Below, in pieces: positions 47,910 through 57,400 of a stretch of DNA of 64,000 bases. Numbering within the stretch: the stretch's first letter is position 1; each line of letters begins with the position of its first letter. The position numbers and the translations under genes were made by a program. The notes below the pieces were generated by a model. It ran no database searches, had not been told where the DNA came from, and saw only the letters and a list, made by a program, of their open reading frames with translations. Location: contig CM043949.1 of NCBI GenBank assembly GCA_014529385.2, positions 112,797,977 through 112,861,976 on the forward strand, given 5' to 3'. This DNA is from Adiantum capillus-veneris. Taxonomy: Eukaryota; Streptophyta; Polypodiopsida; Polypodiales; Pteridaceae.

Positions 47910-49052
47910 TGTCACAAATTGATGACGTGGCAGTGCCGGAGACACACAGTAAGGACGTGATGATGTGGCTGACAGTACAGATGCCTGCAATTCACGCTCA
48001 CATGGCAACTGTACGGAATCCCGTAATTCACGATGGCTGTACGGACTGCCGAAAAAAGCGTTGACTAGCAGACGTGGCACTTGTACGGACTCTCCGCATT
48101 TTACGCTAGCTATACGAAATTCCGCAATTCTCGTTGGCTGCTTATGGCAATGCTAGTTTTTGGGAGAAGTTGCTTTTGAAGTTTAATGCTTTTGTGGCTC
48201 TGCATTTAGCATCCCTTGTAACCTTTATAATGAACCCAAGGGGGGCTCACTCTGCACAGCATCTGGTCGCAGAGTCTGAGAGCGAGCACCCGCAAGCGGT
48301 TCTGTTTAGCTCAAAGATTAATATAATGTAGCGGAGATAATGTGTCGTGCCCTCTGTAGTGGGTGCTCTTCAGTGCAATGTGCGTGATATCTCACTCCAC
48401 AGAATGAAAACACAGAAGACAAAGAACAACAGAGCAACAACAGTATGACTCAGCAACAGATCATGAACACCACGAACATCGACAAACTCAAAGAAACCGA
48501 TACAGACTCTGGCATGGCAGCACACTCAGCTCCGGCCCAGATCTCATAGGTATAGTGGGGGTGTCAAGGCTCAACTGTGCAGGGATGGTGCAGACGTGTT
48601 GTGTACAACTCTGATGCGAGACTCTAGATGACTGACCACACAAAAGTCGATGCTACATAAAACCCAACAGCTACAGATATATACAACCATAAAGAGCCAC
48701 CAACGGCTCACGAATATCTAATCCAGCTAAGCATATCTTTGAACTGTGGTGGTGGTACACTGGCCACGGTGTCGACTGGACCACCACCCGTAGCCCTTAC
48801 ACGTGTCACTGATCCGGCAAGAGAGTCCGTCTAGTGGCCAATTATAACTAATTGTCTGTCCGTGCCAGTGACATTTTAGCCCTGCTACATATAAAAGAAA
48901 TACCGACAGGGGCGCCAGTCTTTGGGGCCTATCTCTCTTGGCAAGGAACTACGCCGGGCCGTGTCGACTCTCTTAATTGTGTGAAGTGTTTTGAAGTGAA
49001 TCTCTGTTGTGTCGCAACAAAATCTTGACTTGGGGTGTCCAAGTTTGTTACA
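47910..49052 (+). repeat. 3' LTR of the 45468 element, interrupted
   Basis: 47910-48326 plus 48890-49052 match the 5' LTR. The remainder is the nested solo LTR. Ends TGTCACAAATTG and GTTTGTTACA. Confidence 0.92.
48327..48889 (-). repeat. solo LTR of gypsy family A, target duplication TATAA
   Basis: 563 bp, minus orientation relative to the copies at 1785 and 9196. On the plus strand it starts TGTAGCGGAGATAATG and ends GCCCTGCTACA. TATAA flanks it at 48322-48326 and 48890-48894. It landed within the TATAA-like AATATAAAAG just before the R motif of the host LTR. Confidence 0.95.
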
Positions 49053-49057
49053 GCTTC

Positions 49058-49389
49058 AATCTAGCCCGGTTTTGAGCATGTGAGAATGATCTCTTGTTTT
49101 CTAAGTGGATTAGGTGGCCTAAGGTATGTGAGATGTTGCCAAAAAGTAGCCTAGGTTATACGATGGTACCCATGGGGACTCTTTCTAAACATAGTAGGTT
49201 CAATTTGAAGTGGTTGGAGTCACCCAAAGCAGTTACATGGAAAGGAAAGAGTTCTAAAAGCATCTGATCCCAAAAGGAAGCGTCCATACGGCTCATCCAT
49301 ATGCTACTCCCACGTGGATCAGTGTCACAAAACCGGGGTTGTCCGTACAGCTTCCTCGTCATCATCTCTTTTACACAATTTTGAAGAGG
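49058..49389. other. unassigned 330 bp
   Basis: Right flank of the 45468 element. It may be the continuation of the older minus-strand gag element cut at GCTTC, but no gag motif is recognisable by eye. Confidence 0.35.
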
Positions 49390-49399
49390 TGTGAGGTTC

Positions 49400-49632
49400 T
49401 GCATTATTTTAGGGTTTTAGGCCCCTCGGCCGGTTCCTGTAAGTTATTGGGGTTAGTCCTAAACCACTAATAATTTGGACCACTTGACGGGGATCTGTAA
49501 GTTGGTGAACCTTCTATGCTTGTCCTTATTCTGCTAGGGTTTAGGCCCCTCGGCCAAAATCGGCAAGTTGTAGGCTTAGCGAGTCGTAACCCTCTGGGTC
49601 TTCAATGGCTTAACACATTTGGAGTTTGTGAC
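49400..49632 (+). repeat. LTR-like fragment with two 'ggcccctcggcc' R motifs
   Basis: 'ggttttaggcccctcggcc' at about 49413 and 'ggtttaggcccctcggcc' at about 49538 are tandem relatives. The right end, 'cttcaatggcttaaca' then 'gtttgtgaca', matches the LTR end at 58958 ('cttcaatggcttgaca', 'gtttgtgaca'). Confidence 0.6.
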
Positions 49633-49639
49633 AAGTGTC

Positions 49640-50061
49640 CAAACCAGAAGGATAGACACGCTTGCGTGAAGCCCATGTGTTACGTCCGCAGACATCAGAA
49701 TTGGTGCCTGAGCCATGTCCAGCCAAGTGTGAACATGGCCATCTTTTAAGCGAGTCCTATAAATAGGACTGATGTCTCATTAGTGAGACATCTTGTGTTA
49801 GTGAGACATCTTGTGTGATCACCACACTTGGGAATCTTGGCCCTTGGAAGCTCTACCCGCACACCCATACTGGTGTGGGTTCGGTGGTATGCGACACCGG
49901 CCTTGTGGCAGAGACTAGCCCACTTGGCTCCACGCTTGATGAGCCCGTATTGGCTCTCTGGCTGGGAGGTGAGCCTAATGTCCGCTCACTACATGTGTCT
50001 AGGTGTGAGTTTGGCTTGTGTCATGTCATGTGTGCAAGATGGATCCACGGCGAGGGACTAA
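49640..50061 (+). repeat. LTR followed by initiator tRNA-Met primer site
   Basis: The right end, GGGACTAACA, is followed by TTGGTATCAGAGCCCC at 50062. Two hairpins lie at 49753-49792, the first around a TATA box. The left end is uncertain. No second copy is in the window. Interior sequence after 50078 has no recognisable gag. Confidence 0.65.
49753..49792 (+). promoter_or_regulatory. TATA box inside a palindrome, next to a second hairpin
   Basis: AGTCCTATAAATAGGACT (7-bp stem, loop TAAA) at 49753-49770, directly followed by GATGTCTCATTAGTGAGA and CATC (9-bp stem, loop TTAG) at 49771-49792. Likely the U3/R boundary of the LTR. Confidence 0.6.
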
Positions 50062-50078
50062 CATTGGTATCAGAGCCC

Positions 50079-52060
50079 CTTCTTGCTCGTATGCACGACA
50101 TGGCAACGTGCACAAAACCACTAGAGCTCATGGGGCCGTGATGGCCCGGCCTGACAAGTTCTCCCATCTCTCATATAGGGTGGTATGGGATGCTACTAGC
50201 AAGAGAGGAGAACAAGGGGGGCACATGCTAGTGGGAATTTTGCGAGTTCTCTTTTCGTCTCTCATGGATTCTTGCGTGTGGAACATTGATTGCTCGAGGC
50301 AGTCACATGGATGCTTGGCGTGTCTTGGGTTTCTCCGTAAGTTGAGTGTGCTTGAGGATGTCCTCGAGAGCTGCCACTCTTAAGGACTTGGCAGCACCCT
50401 CCGTAGACACACTTTGATGAGAGCCCTTGTTTTAGGAGTACGTTTTAATAGTATTGTTTTGACGAGAAAGAAAGAAAGATAGGCTTTATCCTTCACACTC
50501 TTTTGCACAAATAACCGGCTGTGAGGCAATGCCTCACATGTGTAGAGGTTGGTCGGCCGGAGGGCTCTTACGCACGTGCACCCGCGTGCCATCGCTGGTA
50601 TACTCCATTGGGTGCTTGCGTGCGCTTGCGCGTGGTCTGGTGGGTGGCTACTTGCGCACTCGCATGGCAGCTACGCACGGGCGGTGCTTGGGCATTAAGG
50701 CGGTAAACCTCTGAGCGGTGCGGTGCTTACGCACCCGCATACACATGCAATTCAGGCGAGTATAACATAAGGCGGCAACCTTTTTCTCTATACAACCATT
50801 GCCCCTTGAAATAGAATAGCATTCAATGTTACCAACATCGTCCTTACAAATTTGGTAGTATTTAGATAACTTTTTGGTGCTATACAAGTTCACTACCATG
50901 TAATGGAGTAGTCCTCCACTTATTGGTCCGATAAAAGTGGCTTTTGGTATTGTCAACTATCATTGTTATAGGACAAGAGAGCCAAATCTGCTAGTGTCTT
51001 CAGGAATTTGTTGCTTTATAGAACTATTGCAATGCAACAGAATACCAAATTGGGTACTTCACAGAGGTTTGCCAAGATTTGGTACGGTTAAGGACCATTG
51101 CCATATATCAAAAAGTTGGGCTTCTGTTGCGCATCATTTCGGTGCCTTACCGTGCTCGCTACCCCTTTTCATTTTTCATGTTTGTTACTTTCTATCTCTC
51201 AAAATGTTTCAATTGCACAACATATTGCAATGTCTATAGCTGACACAGGTGTACACATCTAGCAGGAAAAAATAAGTGGCAGAGGTGCATGCTCTCTGAA
51301 AGCCCGAATGGGAGGCGCAAGCCTGAAGGGATAGATGCATGGTCCACCAATTGGGTAAGAAATTGTATGATTGAAACATACCGCAATCTTGCAGATGCAA
51401 GCAAATGAACGAGTGTTTTATTTACATTTATTTTTTATAGAAGCTGCTTAGAAATTCACTGTATGTGTTTTGAATATAATGATAATACCTAATCTCTATT
51501 ACTGACAAAAAGGAAAGCAAACTAATGCCAAGAAAGAATATGCATGATTAAGCACAGACATCAAGCTGACTGTAAATTCAAATTTAAAACACTCCATGTA
51601 ACAAACAACAAGCTGTTTTGTTAAATTTTCTGGTAGATCTCAATAGAAAGTAAAAACTTACCCATACAAGCTATGAGGTAATTGCCAAATGAATAGAGCG
51701 CAAATGCTTCATAACAATTGCGCAAAATGTCACACTCGATGGAGATATTAGGATTCCACAAAGATGCAAACTGAAAGCACAAACCACGAACATAAATGAT
51801 AAATTTTCTTCCAAATCATTTTGTTGCTCCAATGAATTACTTCCAACAAGCTTCATTTTGGAAATGTTAAGCAACTTAATAATTGTACGTGAAATAAAAT
51901 GCCAGTCCCCCATTAAAGTCCACTAATCACTATTGCTCCTAGTTATCTTTCTTATTAACATGATTAGAAATAAATCAGAAGGATTAACTGCAACAATTCC
52001 AAACCACATCAATAATGGTGAAGGGGGCCTTTAAGAGCGTTAATTGGGACTCCCAACGGT
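50079..52060. other. unassigned 2 kb right of an LTR primer site
   Basis: The first 650 bp may be interior of the LTR element ending at 50061. 50520-50760 is rich in 'cgcac' and 'acgcacgtgc' words. 50760-52000 is AT-rich with short open frames on both strands (for example 50648-50956 minus and 51671-51913 minus) that have no motif I know. Decayed host-gene pieces cannot be excluded. Confidence 0.35.
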
Positions 52061-52061
52061 G

Positions 52062-52080
52062 CCTCTCTCTCTCTCTCTCT
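52062..52080. repeat. short (TC)n tract
   Basis: About 19 bp of TC immediately before the LINE ORF1 fragment, likely an eroded member of the TC-LINE series. Confidence 0.8.
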
Positions 52081-52712
52081 ATGAAGGAAAATGAAAAAGC
52101 TTGGAGGGATATGTCAAAATTGGTGGTTTACCAGATGATTGGTAGGTGGGCACTTTACCAGATGAACATTTAGAAGGCTACATCCTAGATGTAGACATAC
52201 TTAAGGAAAGATTAAGTAAAGTGGTGCCCTTCGTGGATCTTGGTGACCCAACTCACATTGAAGTTAAAGGGAAGCAAGCAAAGGTTTGCTACTACAACCT
52301 ACATGAGAAGATCAAGGTAATGAAGCAGACTAAATCATTGCAAGGTACATCGGTATGGATCTCATATGAATTGACACCCCTTCAACTCAAAAATAGAGCC
52401 AAAGAGTTGGCTAAAGTCAGAGAAGCAAGGAAGCAAGGAAAATGGGCAGTGTATAGAGGAGGTTATCCGAGACTTCAAGAATCCATCCATTCCCACAAAG
52501 ACATGGACTTAGGTCTTCCATAGATGTAGACACAGTATGCACACGGTGATTTCTTACCATTGTAAACCTAGCTCTCATGAGTCATGAGGGCAATGAGGTT
52601 ATGTTTTGCACATGCACTCATTTTCCTTTTATGATACCCGAAGTGGAATGTAACCAAAGATGTATCGGTTTTGTCCTATAAGTCAGCTTTGGCCTCCACA
52701 GGACGTTAATAG

Positions 52713-52714
<2 letters not shown>
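52081..52714 (+). mobile_element. LINE copy 3: ORF1 fragment joined to a 3' tail
   Basis: Starts after a TC tract. An open frame at 52146-52523 encodes an ORF1-type C-terminal domain. It is followed within about 130 bp by a tail ('gtcctataagtcagctttgg' then 'cctccacaggacgttaata') that resembles the tail at 56905-56964 and runs into (TC)n at 52715. No endonuclease or RT sequence is present, so this is an ORF1-only derivative or an internal deletion. Confidence 0.75.
52146..52523 (+). CDS. LINE ORF1 C-terminal domain fragment
   Basis: About 125 codons, no stop inside. YYNLHEKIKVMKQTKSLQGTSVWISYELTPLQLKNRAKELAKVREARKQGKWAVYRGG resembles the end of LINE ORF1 proteins, where a 'v-w-i-...-e-L-T-p-x-Q' strand is followed by a basic helix and a G-K-W-A-x-x-R-x-G turn. 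ORF1 proteins bind LINE RNA. The frame is open but lacks the coiled-coil N-terminus, and no promoter is seen. Confidence 0.65.
   Translation: MGTLPDEHLEGYILDVDILKERLSKVVPFVDLGDPTHIEVKGKQAKVCYYNLHEKIKVMKQTKSLQGTSVWISYELTPLQLKNRAKELAKVREARKQGKWAVYRGGYPRLQESIHSHKDMDLGLP

Positions 52715-52778
<64 letters not shown>
52715..52778. repeat. (TC)n microsatellite, 64 bp
   Basis: Lies between the tail of LINE copy 3 and the 5' end of LINE copy 4. Confidence 0.97.
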
Positions 52779-52781
<3 letters not shown>

Positions 52782-52784
52782 GCC

Positions 52785-55757
52785 GGTTTCACATGCTTTC
52801 CACATAGACATGGGGCCAGTACAGTGGATTATGTTATGACACAACCGATCTTTGTCCCCTGCATTCAGGATTTCACAGTGGGAGCCAGGCCAATGGACAT
52901 AGTAGTAGATCATGCTCTCTTGACACTATCCATTAAATTTCAGTATAGTACAACCCAGACATCAGGAGGCAGGTCACACACCCGCTATACATTCACACCA
53001 GAGACTGATTTCGTTTATTCAGAGGAGATCTGGGACCGTCTATTGGAAGGCACAGCTGGCACAAATGGTACATGCCTCTCAGTGGAGGAGTGCACCACTC
53101 TATTGACTGAGACACTGCATGGGGCTGCATCAGTGGCGTACCCACACACTCAGCCGGGCAAGAGACGACATTCTGGGAGCATGCCCCAGAATAGTTAGTA
53201 TGATGAGGAGTGCAGAGAGATGAGAGCCCAGCTTCAGAAGGATCTTCTTTTAGGATTCATCACTTACAGACAGTCTCGGATTGCTTTCCGACGCCTTATG
53301 CGACGGAAGAAGCGAGCTTACATAGCTCAGATGGAGCGAGACTTGTATCAGATGTTCTTGAGTAGGGACTCAGGAGAGGCATGGCGACTCTTCCATGAAC
53401 ACTCCCCTCCCCCAGTGATTACTTCACCTGAGGTGTGGGGCCAATATGCGACATCATTATATACGGTTCCTGGACAGGAACCCCTTCCAGACCCTACCAA
53501 GCCTTGCCCAGCTACAAGCACTTTCTTTACACCTGAGATGGTACAAAGGGCCATCGACAGGATGAAGACCGGGAAGGCATATGATCATGACGGTCTAGTA
53601 GCGGAGCACTTTATACATGCCAGGGATATGCTGATGGAGGTTCTCGCAGTGTTGTTCAATCGTGCCATGTGTGAGGGATTACCTGAGACTTGGAGGCTGT
53701 CTAATATTGTGCCTATCTTCAAGGCTGGTGACCCTACAGAGCCTGGGAACTACCGCACTATTATGGTTGGACACACATTGGCACGGTTGTATGCATCTAT
53801 CCTGGAGCAACACTTGAGTAATTGGGCAGAGGGCGAGGGTGTACGAGCGAAGGGTCAAGCTGGCTTCAGGAGGGGTTTCTCCACTCTTGATCATATTCTG
53901 ACACTCAGGGCCATCATTGAGGAGGGCAGAGCACATGGGAGACGGATCTATTGTAGCTTTGTGGATTTTCGTAAAGCATTTGACATGGTACCAAGAGCTC
54001 GATTGATGCGCAAATTACAAGAGATGGGGGTGCCCATAGAGGTGATTTGGGGGATTATGGCTTTGTACAGATCAGTGATGGGACATGTACGCACTCCGGA
54101 AGGGGTATCTGATTTAATTCACTCTACTATTGGAGTGAAACAGGGCTGCCCATTGTCTCCTACGCTATTTGGTATGTATGTTGATGAGGTGTCTGATTAC
54201 ATCGACAGAGAGGGAGACAAAGGTGCACAGCTGGCAGGGACGTGGATCCCATTGTTGCTTTATGCTGATGATATTGTGTTGATATCTGATTCACCAAAAG
54301 GTATGCAACGACAGTTGGATGCACTACGCAGTTTTGCACAGGATAGTGGATTGTGTGTAAACCTAGGTAAAACCAAGGTTATGGTGTTTAACACCACACC
54401 ACAATGGGTCAGGAGATCAGTGCCTACTTTCAAGTATGGTCAAGAGACTGTGGAGTATACAGATGCATACACTTACCTGGGGGTAGTCTTTACTGGGCCG
54501 AGATTTTCCTTGAAAAGAGCGGCAGAGACTAGACTAACCAGAGCTGGTGCAGCTCTGGGAGGAATGGAGAGGATGTGTTCGCAAGTTCAGTTCCACGAAC
54601 CCAGTACAAAGTTATGGCTCTTTGATACTCTGGTTGCCTCTACTATGTTATATGGGGTGCAGGTTTGGGGACCTTCTGTAGGCAAGGAGGGTTGGAGGCG
54701 TATGGAGAAGCCCCTGGTATCTATGATCTCTCGACTGATTAGAGCCAAGGCTTCCGTACCGCATGATATCATTTGAGCGGAATTAGCTACTCCCCCTATG
54801 GTGATTGAGGCACTTACTAGATCAATCTCCTTTGTTCACAGTCTGTGGGATACTACCAGAGACAGATATGCCAGGGTGGCTCTAGAGTCCTCCAGACAAT
54901 TAGCTCTTAATGGGGATACATCATGCTGGTATGCACAGATGGCATCATGGTTTCAGACACATGGTTTCACCATGGCCAAGTTGCCTCCTTTTCAATACTC
55001 TCTACAAGCACCCTTGAGGTCTTTGACGCGGGTAGAGATTAATAGACTCATTCGTCAGGATCTGATTCAGCTGGACACGAGGAGGACATGGATAGAGCCG
55101 ATACAGGAGTTGGGCACAAAGACGGCTTTCTATAGAGAGCATTTTCTCCACCTCACGGAGGATGGGTTTGTGATTCGACCTAGCTATATGGATAGGCATC
55201 TTTCTCATGGTGTCCGATGTGCCATTGGCCAGATACACACGTCCTCACATCAGCTCGAGATTGAGACTAGCAGATTCAGAGGGACACCAGCAGATAGCAG
55301 GGTATGCCGCTTATGCCATCTAGAGCCAGAGACAGAGGTACACTACATATGTCATTGCACAGTGTACTATGAGATACGAGGTCGTTTTCATTGTCTATTC
55401 AGAGAAGGTTTCGGGCCACTATCTAGGGTCATGAGTTATGAGGATCAGAGATGTCTTGGGCTATATCTACTTGAGCTACACAAGCATAGAGAAACTTTAT
55501 TGAGGAGAGATGAAGAGAGACAACCCCAGAGACAGATCACAGATTTCTTTACACTAGATACTGTACACCCAGAAGAACAAACAGAGGAGCAACCAACAGT
55601 AGAGAGGTCTACCCGCACTACTGGCATTCTAATAGACCGTGCATTGGAGCTAGGGAGATCTAGACGACCCAGATGGAGAAGAGGAGCTACACAGTTTCGA
55701 AGGAGGCTACAGCAAAGGATTCGAGCCATACTTTTTCGTCGTCCAGAGTGCAGATGA
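52785..55757 (+). pseudogene. LINE ORF2: endonuclease C-terminus, RT, zinc knuckle; two in-frame stops
   Basis: One frame throughout. PHRHGASTVDYVM and IVVDHALLTL (52800-52930) are the end of an APE-type endonuclease (the S/V-D-H box). NS-stop-YDEECREMR at 53190-53222 is the linker, where a Trp is usual at the stop (TAG 53196-53198). RT blocks are MKTGKAYDHDGLVAEHF, WRLSNIVPIFKAGDP, AGFRRGFSTLDHIL, SFVDFRKAFDMVP (53955), GVKQGCPLSPTLFG (about 54135) and LLYADDIVLIS (YADD at 54261-54272). After a second stop (TGA 54774-54776) the frame continues with a C-terminal domain including CRLCHLEPETEVHYICHC (about 55303-55356). Apart from the two stops it looks intact. About 990 codons remain. Confidence 0.9.
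53220..54776 (+). CDS. reverse transcriptase segment of LINE ORF2 (518 codons, open)
   Basis: Open part of the ORF2 described for 52785-55757, between its two stops. It covers all RT motifs including the YADD catalytic pair and the thumb (TYLGVVFTG, KLWLFDTLVASTMLYGVQVWG). The first in-frame Met is at 53220, but the natural protein would begin upstream of the TC tract. Confidence 0.85.
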   Translation: MRAQLQKDLLLGFITYRQSRIAFRRLMRRKKRAYIAQMERDLYQMFLSRDSGEAWRLFHEHSPPPVITSPEVWGQYATSLYTVPGQEPLPDPTKPCPATSTFFTPEMVQRAIDRMKTGKAYDHDGLVAEHFIHARDMLMEVLAVLFNRAMCEGLPETWRLSNIVPIFKAGDPTEPGNYRTIMVGHTLARLYASILEQHLSNWAEGEGVRAKGQAGFRRGFSTLDHILTLRAIIEEGRAHGRRIYCSFVDFRKAFDMVPRARLMRKLQEMGVPIEVIWGIMALYRSVMGHVRTPEGVSDLIHSTIGVKQGCPLSPTLFGMYVDEVSDYIDREGDKGAQLAGTWIPLLLYADDIVLISDSPKGMQRQLDALRSFAQDSGLCVNLGKTKVMVFNTTPQWVRRSVPTFKYGQETVEYTDAYTYLGVVFTGPRFSLKRAAETRLTRAGAALGGMERMCSQVQFHEPSTKLWLFDTLVASTMLYGVQVWGPSVGKEGWRRMEKPLVSMISRLIRAKASVPHDII

Positions 55758-56019
55758 AGATGGATCTCTATGCAGATAGATTTCTACTTCCCTCCCAAAT
55801 TGTCTACACATTGTATAGCTCAGTTCACACGATTCACGCCCTTCGCCTTTCACACCTATCCGCTTAGTTTAGGATTCCGCAGTATTTATATCTTGTTATC
55901 CCTAGTTTAATTTATTTTGTTAATCTGACTTGATATCAGATACACCGCATTGTAACTTCCTGGTCTCATAGGTCACTTTGGCCTTTTGAAGACGTTAATA
56001 TAACATTTCATTTCATTTC

Positions 56020-56022
<3 letters not shown>

Positions 56023-56082
<60 letters not shown>
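56023..56082. repeat. (TC)n microsatellite, 60 bp
   Basis: Separates the tail of LINE copy 4 from LINE copy 5. Confidence 0.97.
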
Positions 56083-56086
<4 letters not shown>

Positions 56087-56962
56087 TCTCGGGAAGTCTA
56101 CTTGGAAAGAGTTTGAGAATGTCCAAAAACGTTTTCTCACCAACTTTCTCCAAGTCAAGACACAAACACCCTACATGCTCGCTCTTCTTGAGTCCGGATC
56201 GCTTCCCATTGAGGTCTTGGGCATGGAAAGGGTTGTGGAGTACATGCGTAAGACACAATGTAGCCCTTTGCATCGACTTCCTAGAATCGCATATGAAGCA
56301 AGTCAAAAGGTTCAAAAGACATGCAAGAGCAAAATACTAAGTTCGGGGTGGATGCTTGATATCAAGAAATGGTTTGGAAGATGGGATGCATGTCACTTGG
56401 TCAAGGATGCGTCGATCGACTCCCAAGTTAATGAGGCCTTCTTACAACGCCAATGTATCATGGCTTGGGAGAAATCCGGAGGTTCTCGCTTCAGCCATTA
56501 CACCACACACGTTGCCCCAAACTACAAATCTCTCTTCTTCTCGGAACGAGGTAACCGAACCCATTCCTACATCCTTGAGCCCATCCCGTTGAGTGCGATC
56601 CGCACCATTGCCTCCATTCGTCTTAGCTCCCATTCTCTACGCTGCGAGACAGGACGTTGGGGCACTGGCGAGGAGTGTCATCGACTTTGCACCTTATGCC
56701 CTCGTCAAGTGCGAGAGAGTGAGTACCACACACTACTTGAGTGCTCAGCTTTTGACCACATTAGGTCCTCTTTTCCCCATATATTCAACCATGAGCTCTC
56801 CCTACATACCTTCCTCTCCCAACCACGATGTGGACTCTCTATTGCGACGCTCATTTCAGCCATTTTTGAGCATCGAGAGTCACTTATGAACTCCACTCAC
56901 ACCACGTGACATGTTCATTTGGTCCCATAGGTCATATTTGACCTCCCAGGACGATAATAGAA

Positions 56963-56964
<2 letters not shown>
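56083..56964 (+). mobile_element. LINE copy 5, strongly 5'-truncated, remaining ORF open
   Basis: Begins in the post-RT domain and matches 15970-16790 of copy 1. It ends with a tail 'ggtcccataggtcatatttg', 'acctcccaggacgataata' and then (TC)n. The retained coding part has no stop, in contrast to the decayed copy 1, so it is fairly recent. 5' truncation is typical of target-primed reverse transcription. Confidence 0.88.
56106..56909 (+). CDS. C-terminal domain of LINE ORF2 (truncated)
   Basis: Open from the TC tract to the stop at 56909, about 268 codons. WKEFENVQKRFLTNFLQVKTQTPYMLALLESG, then MERVVEYMRK, NEAFLQRQCIMAWEK, and a zinc-knuckle-like C-x2-C...H-x4-C (LCTLCPRQVRESEYHTLLECSAF) near residue 195. 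The domain follows RT in this LINE group and probably binds nucleic acid during target-primed synthesis, which is inference. Confidence 0.85.
   Translation, partial: KEFENVQKRFLTNFLQVKTQTPYMLALLESGSLPIEVLGMERVVEYMRKTQCSPLHRLPRIAYEASQKVQKTCKSKILSSGWMLDIKKWFGRWDACHLVKDASIDSQVNEAFLQRQCIMAWEKSGGSRFSHYTTHVAPNYKSLFFSERGNRTHSYILEPIPLSAIRTIASIRLSSHSLRCETGRWGTGEECHRLCTLCPRQVRESEYHTLLECSAFDHIRSSFPHIFNHELSLHTFLSQPRCGLSIATLISAIFEHRESLMNSTHTT

Positions 56965-57032
<68 letters not shown>
56965..57032. repeat. (TC)n microsatellite, 68 bp
   Basis: Follows the tail of LINE copy 5. Confidence 0.97.
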
Positions 57033-57033
<1 letters not shown>

Positions 57034-57165
57034 GATATCCTCATTTATTTTTATCTTTATGTTCCCCTAACACTGTACTAGAGTCACACATGGATGTAAC
57101 CTTTGGTCTCATAGGTCCTTTTGGCCTTTTGAAGACATTAATATAGCATTTCATTTCATTTCTCA
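57033..57165 (+). mobile_element. LINE 3' tail fragment (copy 6)
   Basis: 'taacctttggtctcataggt' then 'ccttttggccttttgaaga' and 'agcatttcatttcatttct' match the other tails. About 130 bp long, starting at the TC tract. The downstream tract is reduced to TC-poor DNA. Confidence 0.82.
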
Positions 57166-57400
57166 CATTCATCTAACTCTCATCTCCCCTACGTTGTTCA
57201 ACATGTTTACTCTGTTACCCCTCCCACCTACCCATCAATGTATGACAGACCTAGATTTTAGATTTTCTATTCATTTTCTATTTTCATAGCTTTCTAGGCA
57301 GAGTATCAAATTCTATTGGGATGTAACTTTTAGTCTCAGAGGTCATTTTGGCCTTTTGGTTCAATGTAACATTTCATTTCATTCATATACATCTCTACCT
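57166..57400 (+). mobile_element. LINE 3' tail fragment (copy 7)
   Basis: 'gatgtaacttttagtctcag' then 'aggtcattttggccttttgg' and 'aacatttcatttcattcat', followed by a short TCTCTCTC at about 57409. It is the oldest-looking in the series, with a degraded tract. Confidence 0.78.

Larger units (their letters stand above)
45468..49052 (+). mobile_element. gag-only LTR retrotransposon with nested solo LTR
   Basis: LTRs at 45468-46041 and 47910-49052, the latter containing a 563 bp solo LTR of gypsy family A. Target duplication GCTTC is at 45463-45467 and 49053-49057. The primer site TGGTATCAGAGC lies at 46043, two bases after the LTR. The purine tract 'aagaggaggg' is at 47898-47907. The interior is about 1.87 kb with gag, one zinc knuckle and only the beginning of a protease-like stretch, and no RT or integrase. 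LTRs differ by somewhat over a tenth, so it is older than the other two gag-only elements. Its gag has a few breaks. Confidence 0.92.
52779..56022 (+). mobile_element. LINE copy 4, 5'-truncated, nearly intact ORF2
   Basis: 3.2 kb between two TC tracts. It begins inside the endonuclease domain, runs through RT and a C-terminal zinc knuckle to 55757, and has a 3' UTR of about 265 bp ending 'ggtctcataggtcactttgg', 'ccttttgaagacgttaata' and three ATTTC repeats. It is a different subfamily from copies 1, 2 and 5 by its C-terminal protein sequence, but the tail is related. No flanking duplication can be read because both flanks are TC repeats. Confidence 0.9.

Noticed and set aside
50648-50956. Minus-strand 102-codon frame as a possible conserved protein fragment
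   Set aside because: I could not match it to any family, and the right part overlaps a low-complexity 'cgcac' region.
56113-56340. Alternative frame in the LINE copy 5 region
   Set aside because: Shadow of the real C-terminal ORF2 frame, which matches LINE copy 1.
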